DNA from: Candidatus Norongarragalina meridionalis
Lineage (GTDB): Archaea; Micrarchaeota; Micrarchaeia; Norongarragalinales; Norongarragalinaceae
Direction of reading: 5' to 3'
Length of the DNA: 63,853 nt
NCBI GenBank assembly: GCA_902384935.1
Contig: CABMDO010000022.1
Coordinates: forward strand, 1 to 63,853
Of this stretch, positions 36,165 through 44,086 are shown piece after piece. Position numbers and translations under genes: made by a program. The stretch's first letter is position 1. The number at the start of each line of letters is the position of its first letter. The notes below the pieces were generated by a model, which saw only the letters and a list, made by a program, of their open reading frames with translations, ran no database searches and was not told where the DNA came from.

Positions 36165-36508
36165 AAATTGCCGACTACGAACCGGTGTACGTGAAGTGCA
36201 AACACGGTGAAGAGCACGGCAAGCTCGTCACCGGCGCATGCATCGGCATATGCCAGCATATGAATATGGTCCTGACGGACGCGCATCTCGAACGGGTGTT
36301 GAAGGAAGCGGAAAAGCTGGATCCCAAGAAATTGAAGAGCGAAGTGGACAGCACTGTCGGGATTCTGAGAGAGTTCCGGGAGATGCAGAAACGTACGAAA
36401 GGCGGATGCTACATCGCCGACGCGGAATGGCATGCGATGGAAACCAAGCTCCGCGCACTCTGGCTTGCGCGGATGGTCGAAAGGCACGCGCCCGAAAACG
36501 GGCAATAG
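36161..36508 (+). CDS. Unknown 115-aa Cys/His protein inside the ATP synthase operon
   Basis: A soluble 115-residue protein. The N-terminal region has a cluster of potential metal ligands: C13xH15..H18 and C27xxxC31xH33 ([18 protein letters not shown]), and a fourth Cys lies in [11 protein letters not shown]. The middle (about 40-75) is predicted helical with charged heptads. It is not one of the nine standard A-type subunits. It is coupled to atpB by ATGA and precedes atpD by nine bases, so it is made in step with the complex. An assembly factor, inhibitor or redox/metal sensor are possibilities; none is shown by sequence. Confidence 0.7.
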   Translation: MKIADYEPVYVKCKHGEEHGKLVTGACIGICQHMNMVLTDAHLERVLKEAEKLDPKKLKSEVDSTVGILREFREMQKRTKGGCYIADAEWHAMETKLRALWLARMVERHAPENGQ

Positions 36509-36517
36509 CGTGAAAAC

Positions 36518-37165
36518 ATGAAGGGCTCGATAAAACAGACGCGCATGGAGCTGCTCAACACGAAGCAGCGCTTAGCGCTCGCTTCGAAGGGGCACAAAAT
36601 CCTGAAGCAGAAGCGCGATGCCCTCGTCCTCGAGTTCTTCGGCATTGTCAAGAAGGCGGCGAACCTCCGCGGACAGGTTGATGCTCAGGTGAAAAAGGCG
36701 AACCGCTCGCTCGCCATCGCAACCGCGTCCCACGGCGAGGACTTCATGCAGGTTGCCGCGCTCAGCGCGAAACGCGTGCCCGAAGTGGAAGTAAGCACGA
36801 AGAACATCATGGGCGTGCGCATCCCCGTAATCAAGGGCGTCTCGATTCAGCGCTCGCTCACCGACAGGGGCTACAGCATCGCGGGAAGCAGCGCGAAGTT
36901 CGACGAAGCGGTGGCGGACTTCGAGGAAGCCGTGAATCTCATCATCAAGCTCGCCGAAACCGAAAGCGCGCTCCGCAGGCTGCTAAAGGAAATCGAGAAG
37001 ACGAACCGCCGCGTGAACGCGCTCGAATTCAACATCCAGCCCGAAATGAAGGAAATAATCCGCACCATAGGAATGCATCTGACGATGCTGGAGTCGGAAC
37101 AATTCGTGGCATTGAAGACGATGAAACGCAAGCTCCAGAAGCAGGCGGAAGTTAACGAAAAATAA
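36518..37165 (+). CDS. atpD: A-type ATP synthase subunit D (central rotor shaft)
   Basis: 215 residues, dominated by two long antiparallel helices (about 8-75 and 120-205), the coiled coil of the rotor axle. TRMELLNTKQRLALASKGHKILKQKRDAL at the N-terminus is the family signature. It completes a full A-type set (A, B, C, D, E, F, H, I, K). The C-terminal end is one base away from the convergent UPF0147 gene. Confidence 0.95.
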   Translation: MKGSIKQTRMELLNTKQRLALASKGHKILKQKRDALVLEFFGIVKKAANLRGQVDAQVKKANRSLAIATASHGEDFMQVAALSAKRVPEVEVSTKNIMGVRIPVIKGVSIQRSLTDRGYSIAGSSAKFDEAVADFEEAVNLIIKLAETESALRRLLKEIEKTNRRVNALEFNIQPEMKEIIRTIGMHLTMLESEQFVALKTMKRKLQKQAEVNEK

Positions 37166-37166
37166 G

Positions 37167-37442
37167 CTAATTCTTCTTCGCGAGTTCGGCTTCCTTCAAC
37201 GCTTCCAACTCGCTCAAAAGGTTCCAAACCATCGTGCGCGCGTGCATCGGCAGGTTGATATCGTTGCTCACCTCGTCGAGCGCATAGATGGCGCCGCTCA
37301 TGCCGGCAACGGCATCCGACTCGGTGTTAAGGCGTTCCCTAGCGGTCTGGATGATGTTTTTCACGTTGCGCGGAACCGTCGGATCGCCGCACAGTTCCTC
37401 CATGAAATCCGATACCTTCTGTAATTGCGGAGAAAGCGTCAC
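37167..37442 (-). CDS. UPF0147 family protein
   Basis: 91 residues, all helical, of the archaea-wide UPF0147 family. Motifs DPTVPRNVKN, SDAVAGMSGAIYALDEVSND and NLPMHARTMVWNLLSELE are visible. The function is unknown. The start is GTG 37442, and a TATA-like element lies about 27 bases upstream (AATAAATAC on the minus strand), so a leaderless mRNA is likely. It is divergent from scpB and convergent with atpD. Confidence 0.93.
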   Translation of the reverse strand: MTLSPQLQKVSDFMEELCGDPTVPRNVKNIIQTARERLNTESDAVAGMSGAIYALDEVSNDINLPMHARTMVWNLLSELEALKEAELAKKN

Positions 37443-37501
37443 GCAAGCTTTTAAGCGGCAACGTATTTATTCCTTTCTTCGTTTGATTAGGTAATCGGCA
37501 T

Positions 37502-37960
37502 ATGGACGAACTTCGGACAATCGAAGCGGCGCTGTTCATAGCGAACCGCTTCGTTACGTACAAGGACTTGGGAATCGCCGCGAATGTCTCCACGCAGAAG
37601 GCGAAGGAACTCGTGCGCGACCTGAAGGAGCGCTACGATGCGCAGGAAGGCGCCATCGAGGTGGTCAGCGACGAGGAAAAGGCGACGCTTCAGGTGCGTC
37701 CGCAGTATCTCAACAGCGTTTCAAAGTTCAGCAAGGAAACCGACTTGTCGAAGAAAGCCACTCGCATACTCGCACTTGTCGCGAAGAAGAGGCAGATGCT
37801 CCAGAGCGAGCTCAAGCATTACTTCCGCGGGGAGATTTACGCGTATGTAACCGAGTTGAAGGAGGCGGGCTACATAGAGGCGACGAAGCACAAGAACACC
37901 CGCCTTCTGAGGCCGACGCAGCGCTTCGCCGAGCATTTCCAGATGGGTGAAACGCAATGA
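37502..37960 (+). CDS. scpB: SMC-Scp complex subunit ScpB
   Basis: 152 residues with tandem winged helices as in ScpB/kleisin-interacting proteins. The opening DELRTIEAALFIANRFVTYKDLGIAANVS matches the family's first helix, and LSKKATRILALVAKKRQMLQSELKHYFRG is the second winged helix. The protein is shorter than bacterial ScpB, as is common in archaea. It works with SMC and ScpA in chromosome organisation; neither is in the window. The stop overlaps the start of the VIT-like gene (ATGA). Confidence 0.85.
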   Translation: MDELRTIEAALFIANRFVTYKDLGIAANVSTQKAKELVRDLKERYDAQEGAIEVVSDEEKATLQVRPQYLNSVSKFSKETDLSKKATRILALVAKKRQMLQSELKHYFRGEIYAYVTELKEAGYIEATKHKNTRLLRPTQRFAEHFQMGETQ

Positions 37961-38499
37961 AAATCAGCGAGGTATTCCAGGGCGCCGCGTTCGGCATGAT
38001 GGACGGCGTCATCCTCATCGTAGGATTGCTTATCGGCGTCAGCGAGGCGACCTCGGACGCGAAAATCGTAATCGTCAGCGGGCTCGTGGGCGGAATCGCG
38101 AACGCATTCGGCAATTCCATCGGCTTCTACACGAGCGAGTGCGCGGAGCGCGGGGAGCAGATACGCTTCCACAAGGCGAAGGGGCAGAAAATCGAGGACG
38201 GATACGTGCACACGCAGGAGGAAGTGCTCGCCAGTTCGGCGCTCAGCTTCATCGCAACTATAATCGCGCTCATATTCCCGATAATGCCGTTCTTCTTCAT
38301 CGGCGACATCGGCACGGCGATGGTGGCATGCGTCGCGATATCCGGGGTAATGCTGTTCGCGCTGGGCACGTACATCGCGAAGCTCAACGAGGAAAGCTGG
38401 TGGAAGAACGGGTTGAAATACGCGCTCCTCGGGTTCGCGGGCGCGGTAATCGCCTACTTCATCGGCGATTTCCTCGGGCATTTGATTCTCGGGGCGTGA
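37957..38499 (+). CDS. VIT1/CCC1-like Fe/Mn transporter
   Basis: 180 residues with five predicted transmembrane helices. The first helix carries the conserved Asp and Met residues (FGMMDGVILIVGLLIGV), and helix 2 the GLVGGIANAFGNSIGFYTSE pattern that includes ligands at the cytosolic metal site. The cytosolic metal-binding stretch is short (AERGEQIRFHKAKGQKIED). VIT/CCC1 proteins move Fe2+ or Mn2+ out of the cytosol by proton exchange. The start overlaps the scpB stop. Confidence 0.88.
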   Translation: MKISEVFQGAAFGMMDGVILIVGLLIGVSEATSDAKIVIVSGLVGGIANAFGNSIGFYTSECAERGEQIRFHKAKGQKIEDGYVHTQEEVLASSALSFIATIIALIFPIMPFFFIGDIGTAMVACVAISGVMLFALGTYIAKLNEESWWKNGLKYALLGFAGAVIAYFIGDFLGHLILGA

Positions 38500-38503
38500 A
38501 ATA

Positions 38504-38881
38504 ATGGGAAAAATCGCGTTTGTCCTGCTGCTTTCGGCGTTGCTTGCGTTCGGATGCGTTTCGCAGCAGTCCACTGAAGGCACGCTGAACGTAAAAGTGC
38601 TCATCAATAACGGGACTGGAGTAATGCAGTCGGTTGTTTCAGTCGCAAACGGCTCTACTGCGCTGGCCGCCTTCGAAAAGGCCGCTTCACTAAACGTGAC
38701 GCACCATCCGGTTTACGGCGCTTTCGTTTCCGGCGTCAACGGGCTTGAACAGAGCTCGGCAGCCAACAAATACTGGCAGTATTACGTCGACGGCGTGCTC
38801 GCTCCGGTTGGCGTCGACGCATATAAGCTGGAGAAGGACTGCACTCTGGAATTCAGATACGAAACGCCCGACTTCACGTAG
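38504..38881 (+). CDS. DUF4430 lipoprotein
   Basis: 125 residues. The N-terminal signal peptide ends in a lipobox-like LLAFGC (Cys18), so it is probably a lipid-anchored surface protein. The mature domain has the DUF4430 pattern (ALAAFEKAAS..., VYGAFVSGVNG..., KYWQYYVDG), which in other proteins resembles the transcobalamin C-terminal ligand-binding fold. A ligand is not known. It overlaps the convergent nuclease gene by eight bases. The start is ATG 38504, four bases after the VIT stop. Confidence 0.82.
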   Translation: MGKIAFVLLLSALLAFGCVSQQSTEGTLNVKVLINNGTGVMQSVVSVANGSTALAAFEKAASLNVTHHPVYGAFVSGVNGLEQSSAANKYWQYYVDGVLAPVGVDAYKLEKDCTLEFRYETPDFT

Positions 38882-39554
38882 ATTCGGCGCATTTCTCGTC
38901 GTATTCCGCCTCGACTACCTCGCGGATTTCCTTCGCGGTTTTCCCGCCGACTCCCTCGACGTCCTGCAGCTCCTCCTCGTCGGCCGCGAATATTGACTCT
39001 ATAGAGCCGAAGTGCCTCAGAAGCGCCTTTGCGCCCTTGGGTCCGACGTTCGGGAGCGATTCTATTATAAGCCGCTGGCGGTCCGCCATAGACGCGCACC
39101 GCTTCTCGAACTGAACCTTCTGCTCCTTCGGCGCACGCAACTGTTCGCGCTCGCCCAGCGCGTATAGGAAGTCGGCGAGTTCGGCGTCGGTATCGAAGAA
39201 AAACATGGGAATCTTGTAATCCACGGCGAGAGAAATGAACGCGCCGCGAAGCGCTTTCGGATTAAGGCGTTGAAAAGTGTCCCCGACCAACGCGACGAGG
39301 GGGGACGGAAAGTTTTCGCGCATCGCCTGCGCCTGCTGGAACAACCGCCCGTCGATGATGCTCGATTCGAAATCCGCGGAGTTCTTACGTTCTACTACGA
39401 CGCGCGGGCTGAGCACGAAATCGCCGACATCGAGCCGCTTCGGGTTAAGCAGCGCGCCCTTTTCAAAAAGCGCCTTGCACACGTCGCTCTTCAGTTCGCG
39501 GTCGTCGACGTATATCTGCACCTTGTCCGACTTCTGGAAAACGAGTTCCTGCAC
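38874..39554 (-). CDS. XPF/ERCC4-type structure-specific nuclease
   Basis: 226 residues. The nuclease domain has the family catalytic pattern: Asp in YVDDRE (15-20), GDF (44-46) and ERKNSADF (55-62, the ERKxxxD motif). The C-terminus (about 160-215) has tandem helix-hairpin-helix motifs (NVGPKGAKALLRHFG, VEGVGGKTAKEI). It cuts branched DNA near junctions in repair or fork restart. In euryarchaeal Hef this domain is fused to the helicase; here it is a separate gene whose start (GTG 39554) lies 26 bases after the helicase stop. A TATA-like CTTAAAATAG within the end of the helicase gene may give it its own promoter. Confidence 0.9.
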   Translation of the reverse strand: MQELVFQKSDKVQIYVDDRELKSDVCKALFEKGALLNPKRLDVGDFVLSPRVVVERKNSADFESSIIDGRLFQQAQAMRENFPSPLVALVGDTFQRLNPKALRGAFISLAVDYKIPMFFFDTDAELADFLYALGEREQLRAPKEQKVQFEKRCASMADRQRLIIESLPNVGPKGAKALLRHFGSIESIFAADEEELQDVEGVGGKTAKEIREVVEAEYDEKCAEST

Positions 39555-39580
39555 GCCATGCCTAACGCAGGAAAACTATT

Positions 39581-41116
39581 TTAAGATGCCGAATAGTCGC
39601 CAAGCGACTTCTGCTTCTTGCGCGAAAGCTCGCCGCGCAATCCGTGCAAAGTCTCGCGCATCTTCTTCTCGCGCGCCCGCGATATCCAAAGAAAAGCCTC
39701 GTCCTTCGTGCCTTTTGTTACGAGAATTATTACGCTCCCCGCATGCATTCTTCCGGTGCGCCCGCGGCGCTGGATGAGCCGTATTTCCGAAGGAACTGGC
39801 TCATAAAACACGACAAGGTCGACTGAAGGGATGTCGAGCCCTTCTTCAGCCACGCTCGTCGCAACCAGGACGTCGAACTCCTTTGCGCGGAACTTTTCGA
39901 GCAGCGCGTGCTGCTCCTTCTGCGACATCCCGCCGTCGCCACTCATTCCGACGAGCTGCTCCGCCCTGACGCCGTCGGCGTTCAATTGCTTCTCGATTTC
40001 GGAAACCGAATCGCGGAAATGCGCGAAAACTATCACGGATTTTCCCTCGCGAACCGCCGCTCCCGCGATTTCCCTCATCCGCTTCATCTTCGGGTGCTCG
40101 AACCCGCCCTCCTTCAGCGTCTGCGTACGCGCGAGAAGCTTCGCGTAGCGGTGATCCGCGAGAATCGCCTGCACCGCTTTCGTTTTTTCCTCGCGCTGCT
40201 TCAAACCTACCAAGAATTCGTAAAGCGACGCGACTCCCTGGCTTTCCAGCAAATCTATTGCGTGCATGTAATTCATCGTTCTCGCAAGCATGCTGAGGCT
40301 GCCGTACGATTTCGGAATGTCCTTAGCCATTATCGGGCGCAGGGCGAGCAAAGTGCGCTTGTTGACGCGGCGCAGGTCCGCGGTTTCGAGATAGCCGTCC
40401 TTTTTTATGGACTGCAGGCATTCCGACAGCTGCTCCTGCAGGATGTCGCGCAAACCGAGCAGTTCCTGCGGAAGTTCCACGAATTCCCAATCCGTTTTTA
40501 TTTTCTGCGCATATTCCCGCACGTCCTCGTCGGATTCCGTCTTGATTTCTATGCGCTCTATGCCGAGATTCTCGCAGATTTCGCGTATCTTTTCGACCTT
40601 GGAGGACGGGGAGGCGGTAAGCGCGAGAATCAACGCACCGCTTTCTTTTGCTTGTTTGCCAAGGAATGAATAAGAGTAGCCGCCTATTGCGCGGTGCGCC
40701 TCGTCGAAAACTATGAGCGAGAATTCCGAGAGCGAAAGGCGGCGCGTCAGAACGTCGTTCTCGACGCTCTGGGGAGTCCCGCAAACAATCCGCGCCGAAG
40801 AATAATTGGCTGCGCGCTTTTCGGGAGCGATTTCTCCCGTAACGACCATCACCTGTTCAGACGGCACCTCCAGAAGTTCGCGCATGCGTTTCGCCTGCTG
40901 CATCGCGAGCGGCTTCGTAGGCGTGAGGAAAAGTATCTTTTTCGGCGACTTTGCGAGAACGTGCGCCGCGACCATCGCGGCGACGAACGTCTTTCCCAGG
41001 GCGGTGGGCATGACCAGCAGAGTGCCCCCTTTCAGGGCTTCGGAAGCCGCGGCTAACTGGTAATCGCGCAATTCCGACGCGCCCTTCCTCAGAAGGGTCA
41101 AATCAAGCTCCGCCAA
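39581..41116 (-). CDS. hef: Hef/FANCM-type DEAH helicase
   Basis: 511 residues. The helicase core starts with ELRDYQLAAASEALKGG and Walker A (PTALGKT, about 37-43), then FDEAHR motif II, LTASPSS motif III, and a second RecA domain with GFEHPKMKRM, VFAHFRD, ATSVAEEGLD and QRRGRTGR (motif VI). This order, with the insert between the RecA domains, is the Hef/FANCM family, which remodels stalled forks. The nuclease half is in the neighbouring gene. The start TTG 41116 lies about 29 bases after a TATA-like GCTTAAAA; upstream in-frame starts overlap the divergent histone gene. Confidence 0.9.
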   Translation of the reverse strand: MAELDLTLLRKGASELRDYQLAAASEALKGGTLLVMPTALGKTFVAAMVAAHVLAKSPKKILFLTPTKPLAMQQAKRMRELLEVPSEQVMVVTGEIAPEKRAANYSSARIVCGTPQSVENDVLTRRLSLSEFSLIVFDEAHRAIGGYSYSFLGKQAKESGALILALTASPSSKVEKIREICENLGIERIEIKTESDEDVREYAQKIKTDWEFVELPQELLGLRDILQEQLSECLQSIKKDGYLETADLRRVNKRTLLALRPIMAKDIPKSYGSLSMLARTMNYMHAIDLLESQGVASLYEFLVGLKQREEKTKAVQAILADHRYAKLLARTQTLKEGGFEHPKMKRMREIAGAAVREGKSVIVFAHFRDSVSEIEKQLNADGVRAEQLVGMSGDGGMSQKEQHALLEKFRAKEFDVLVATSVAEEGLDIPSVDLVVFYEPVPSEIRLIQRRGRTGRMHAGSVIILVTKGTKDEAFLWISRAREKKMRETLHGLRGELSRKKQKSLGDYSAS

Positions 41117-41194
41117 AACCCGTCCACCCCAAACGAAGGTTTTTAAGCAGTATGTCTTTATTAGTAATTCCTTTTTGGGATTATGGGGATTTGA

Positions 41195-41398
41195 ATGGCT
41201 ATACTTCCCGTCGCACCGGTCGAGCGCCTGATACGCAAGGCGGGTGCCGAGCGCGTTTCGATGGACGCCGCCGAGGCGCTCGCGGACGTTCTCGAGGACG
41301 TCGGCGTGGACATCTCCCAGAAAGCGGTTCAGCTGTCGAAGCACGCTGGACGGAAGACGGTGACGGCCGAGGACGTCAAACTCGCAAGCAGAAGCTGA
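41195..41398 (+). CDS. Archaeal histone
   Basis: 67 residues with a single histone fold: helix 1 [18 protein letters not shown], helix 2 [29 protein letters not shown], and helix 3 [12 protein letters not shown]. The RKT triplet before helix 3 ([10 protein letters not shown]) that contacts DNA is present. It dimerises and wraps DNA. It precedes the L15e gene by five bases, an arrangement that may share one transcript. Confidence 0.95.
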   Translation: MAILPVAPVERLIRKAGAERVSMDAAEALADVLEDVGVDISQKAVQLSKHAGRKTVTAEDVKLASRS

Positions 41399-41403
41399 TT
41401 CAC

Positions 41404-41796
41404 ATGACAAGTGCAACAAAATACATTCGCGGAAGTTTCAGGAAGTCGTACAAGAAGCGCGACATAGCGCTGAAGCAGTGGCGCGGCGAGCACACCATCG
41501 AGCGCGCCGAAAAGCCCGCCAACCCGGTGCGCGCGCGCACGCTGGGCTGGAAGGCGACCAAGGACTACATAATCGCCCGCGTCCGCGTCAAGCGCGGCAA
41601 GCGCGTCCGCCCGAAGCCGGATCAGGGGCGCAAGCCTGCGAAAAACAGGAAGCGCGAGAACCCGGGAAAGTCGTGGCAGTGGTTCGCGGAGCAGAAGGCG
41701 GAGCACAAGTTCGACAACCTCCGCGCGCTCGGCTCTTATTGGGTGGGCGAGGACTCCATCTCGCAGTGGTACGAAGTAGTGCTCAAGCGCGACTGA
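41404..41796 (+). CDS. rpl15e: 50S ribosomal protein L15e
   Basis: 130 residues. RARTLGWKATKDYIIARVRVKRGKR near residue 40 and SYWVGEDSISQWYEVVL at the end are the L15e hallmarks. It is shorter than the usual archaeal L15e (about 190 residues), as the N-terminal and a middle basic segment are trimmed, which fits genome-reduced lineages. It is a large-subunit RNA-binding protein. Its end overlaps the convergent methyltransferase gene by 14 bases. Confidence 0.88.
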   Translation: MTSATKYIRGSFRKSYKKRDIALKQWRGEHTIERAEKPANPVRARTLGWKATKDYIIARVRVKRGKRVRPKPDQGRKPAKNRKRENPGKSWQWFAEQKAEHKFDNLRALGSYWVGEDSISQWYEVVLKRD

Positions 41797-42424
41797 ATAC
41801 CGCGCAAAGATTGTGAGCGCCCTTTTTTTCCGTTTTTCTCCCGCTTAGCTCGTAGAAGACGGACTCGGCGCGCATGCCGTTCTTTTTGGCGAGCAACCGC
41901 AGTTCGGAAGCGGTATAGAAGTAGTAATGCCGCGCAATTGTGCTCCCGTCCTCCTTTTTCCACATAACTGGGAATTCTTTTTTGCTGCGCTGCTCGTGGA
42001 ATTTTTGCTGATCCTTGTTCCAGACGGTTATGAACGCCTTTCCGCCTGGGCGCAGAACCCGACGCATTTCACTGAACGCCTTTTCCCGCTGGTTCGCGTT
42101 CAGAAGGTGCAGGACTGCGAGGTAGAACGCGGCATCAATTGAAGCGGATGGAAGAGGGAGCTTCGTCACGGAGGCGCGCGTTATTTTCACGTTCTTCAAG
42201 CCGCGCAGGTTCTTTCTGGCAAAAGTCAGCATGTTGGCGCTGGAATCCAGGCAGTAAAGAAGGCGGGAGCGGGAAGCAATGATGCGCGCGTTTCTTCCAT
42301 TCCCGCAGCCTGCGTCCATCATTACTCCACCCGTAGGCACTAGGGGCAAAAACAAATCAATGGCGGGCATCGGTTCCCTACGCCGCCCGTTCCACTCTTC
42401 AGCGATGAGGTCGAAGGCGCGCAT
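41783..42424 (-). CDS. Trm9/ALKBH8-like SAM-dependent methyltransferase
   Basis: 213 residues (ATG 42424), or 215 from GTG 42430, which directly follows the secD stop. Class I methyltransferase: motif I MDAGCGNGRNA, acidic loop YCLDSSANML, a VTKLPLPSASIDAAFYLAVLHLL motif IV stretch, and FSEMRRVLRPGGKAFITVWNKD. This order resembles Trm9, which completes wobble-uridine side chains in tRNA. The late YYFYTASELRLLAKKNG matches the family's HxFxxxEL region. No Trm112 partner is visible here. Other small-molecule methyltransferases are possible. Confidence 0.75.
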   Translation of the reverse strand: MRAFDLIAEEWNGRRREPMPAIDLFLPLVPTGGVMMDAGCGNGRNARIIASRSRLLYCLDSSANMLTFARKNLRGLKNVKITRASVTKLPLPSASIDAAFYLAVLHLLNANQREKAFSEMRRVLRPGGKAFITVWNKDQQKFHEQRSKKEFPVMWKKEDGSTIARHYYFYTASELRLLAKKNGMRAESVFYELSGRKTEKKGAHNLCAVFSRA

Positions 42425-42430
42425 GCGCAC

Positions 42431-44086
42431 TCAGTCTTCCGGCTTGTAGCCGTAAAGCCGTTCCACGATGACTCCGTAGGCGGGCCTGGTTATGAACACT
42501 CCGATGAGCATTCCGAATATCGAGGAAAGCGCGAAGCCCGTGATTTCCACGATTCCGCTCAGAAGCAGCGGCAGCATGGATGCGATGGAAACTCCCGCAA
42601 CCGTGAATATGATGGTGAACGCCTTGGCGATGCGGTCCTTGGTGTCGCGCGTGTGCGCGCCTTCGGAAGACGACGCCTCTCCGGGCTTGCGGCGCGCGAG
42701 CTCATCCGTAATTATAAGCTGGTCGTCGACTCCGGTGCCTATGAGCGAGATGATTCCCGCCATGGCGCTCAGGTCGATTGTGCCGAAGGTGCCGATGAAC
42801 GCGAACAGGAGCAGGATTTCGATGCTGTTGATCAGGACTATGGGGAACACGAGATCGAACCTGCGGTAGCGCAACACTACGAGTGCGGCGACGGCGGCTA
42901 TGGCGGCTAGCGTGGCCCAAAGGCTGTACGTCAGGAACTCCCTGCCGAGCGAAGGCGCGATGTCGTAGTAGCTTCCTACGGACGTGCTCACCGGCAGCCT
43001 GCCTCCGCTGAGCACGCTCTTCAGCATCTTGAGCTCGTTAACCGCGTTCTGGTGCCCTTCTTCGGTGGTGTTGCCCGGCGCGGTGCCTGAAATCGAATAT
43101 TGCGTTATCCTGTCCTCGCGAACCGGCTCCACGCGAAGCGTCGGCGCGGACATCAAGCCTATCGCGCTCCATTCGCGGAGGCTCGTTTCTTTTGCGCCCA
43201 ACTCGGTAGTTCCCGCGAAGAAGGCCGGCGCCATCTCGGAATCGGAAACAACAACGAGCTTCTTGCCCGTACCGTTCGCGCCGAAGCCCATGTCCCTGAG
43301 CGAGGAAGCGATTTCTGGCTTGTCGCGGTTCAGCGACGCGCTTATGATTGCTACCGAGCGGTTCGCCGCAACGATTTCGTTCTTGCTTTGGTTGAAGTCC
43401 TCGGCGTAATAGAGAAGTATGTCGTCATTTTCCTTGCGCAGCGCGTCGCGGACGGTTCCCTCGTTCGCCGGAGCGCCGCCGTTTATCACGGAGCGTTCGG
43501 CGACTATCAGCGCGTCCTGAGGCCTGTCGAGGAACATGTACACGGGATAGCCGAACTTGCCAGTTGCTGCGTCGGCGAAGCGCATCTGCCCGGCGCCGGT
43601 TACCGCGAAAACTATATCCCAGCCCACGCTGCCGCCGGTCTGCTCGTAAACCTGCTCGCCCTGGGGCCCGCCGACCGCGTTCTGCATCACATCCTCGCCC
43701 GCGAGCGCCTGCCTGCCGTCGACCACGGCTTCGAAGTGCCCCTGCTCCTTCAGAATCGCCTCGACGCTCCCTATCACCGATGCGTCCGCCTTGGGTATCT
43801 CTACGATTATCTCCTTGTTTCCGAGAGGACGGACGACCGCCTGCGACAGGCCGTACTTGTTGATGCGCGTCTTGATGACGTCCACCATGGCGCTCATCGT
43901 CGTTGCGTCAACCGGCTTCTCGAGCGATATGGGTATGCGCACGCCGCCTATGAATTCTATCCCGAAGCTGGAATCGATAGTCGCTGGGTCGAAATCACGC
44001 AGGAAAATCGCGAACATGGAGAGCACTACGCAGGCGACGACCAGCCGCACCTTGTTGTCCTTCAGCAGTTCAAGCCATTGCGCCAT
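42431..44086 (-). CDS. secD: Preprotein translocase subunit SecD
   Basis: 551 residues. An N-terminal transmembrane helix is followed by a large extracytoplasmic domain containing SFGIEFIGGVRIPISL and VIKTRINKYGLSQAVVRPLGNKEIIVEIP, then five helices in the C-terminal part (GIISLIGTGVDDQLIITDELARR includes the D-rich loop of helix 4). SecD with SecF uses the ion gradient to pull proteins across the membrane. The gene overlaps secF by 17 bases and is followed directly by the methyltransferase. Confidence 0.93.
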   Translation of the reverse strand: MAQWLELLKDNKVRLVVACVVLSMFAIFLRDFDPATIDSSFGIEFIGGVRIPISLEKPVDATTMSAMVDVIKTRINKYGLSQAVVRPLGNKEIIVEIPKADASVIGSVEAILKEQGHFEAVVDGRQALAGEDVMQNAVGGPQGEQVYEQTGGSVGWDIVFAVTGAGQMRFADAATGKFGYPVYMFLDRPQDALIVAERSVINGGAPANEGTVRDALRKENDDILLYYAEDFNQSKNEIVAANRSVAIISASLNRDKPEIASSLRDMGFGANGTGKKLVVVSDSEMAPAFFAGTTELGAKETSLREWSAIGLMSAPTLRVEPVREDRITQYSISGTAPGNTTEEGHQNAVNELKMLKSVLSGGRLPVSTSVGSYYDIAPSLGREFLTYSLWATLAAIAAVAALVVLRYRRFDLVFPIVLINSIEILLLFAFIGTFGTIDLSAMAGIISLIGTGVDDQLIITDELARRKPGEASSSEGAHTRDTKDRIAKAFTIIFTVAGVSIASMLPLLLSGIVEITGFALSSIFGMLIGVFITRPAYGVIVERLYGYKPED

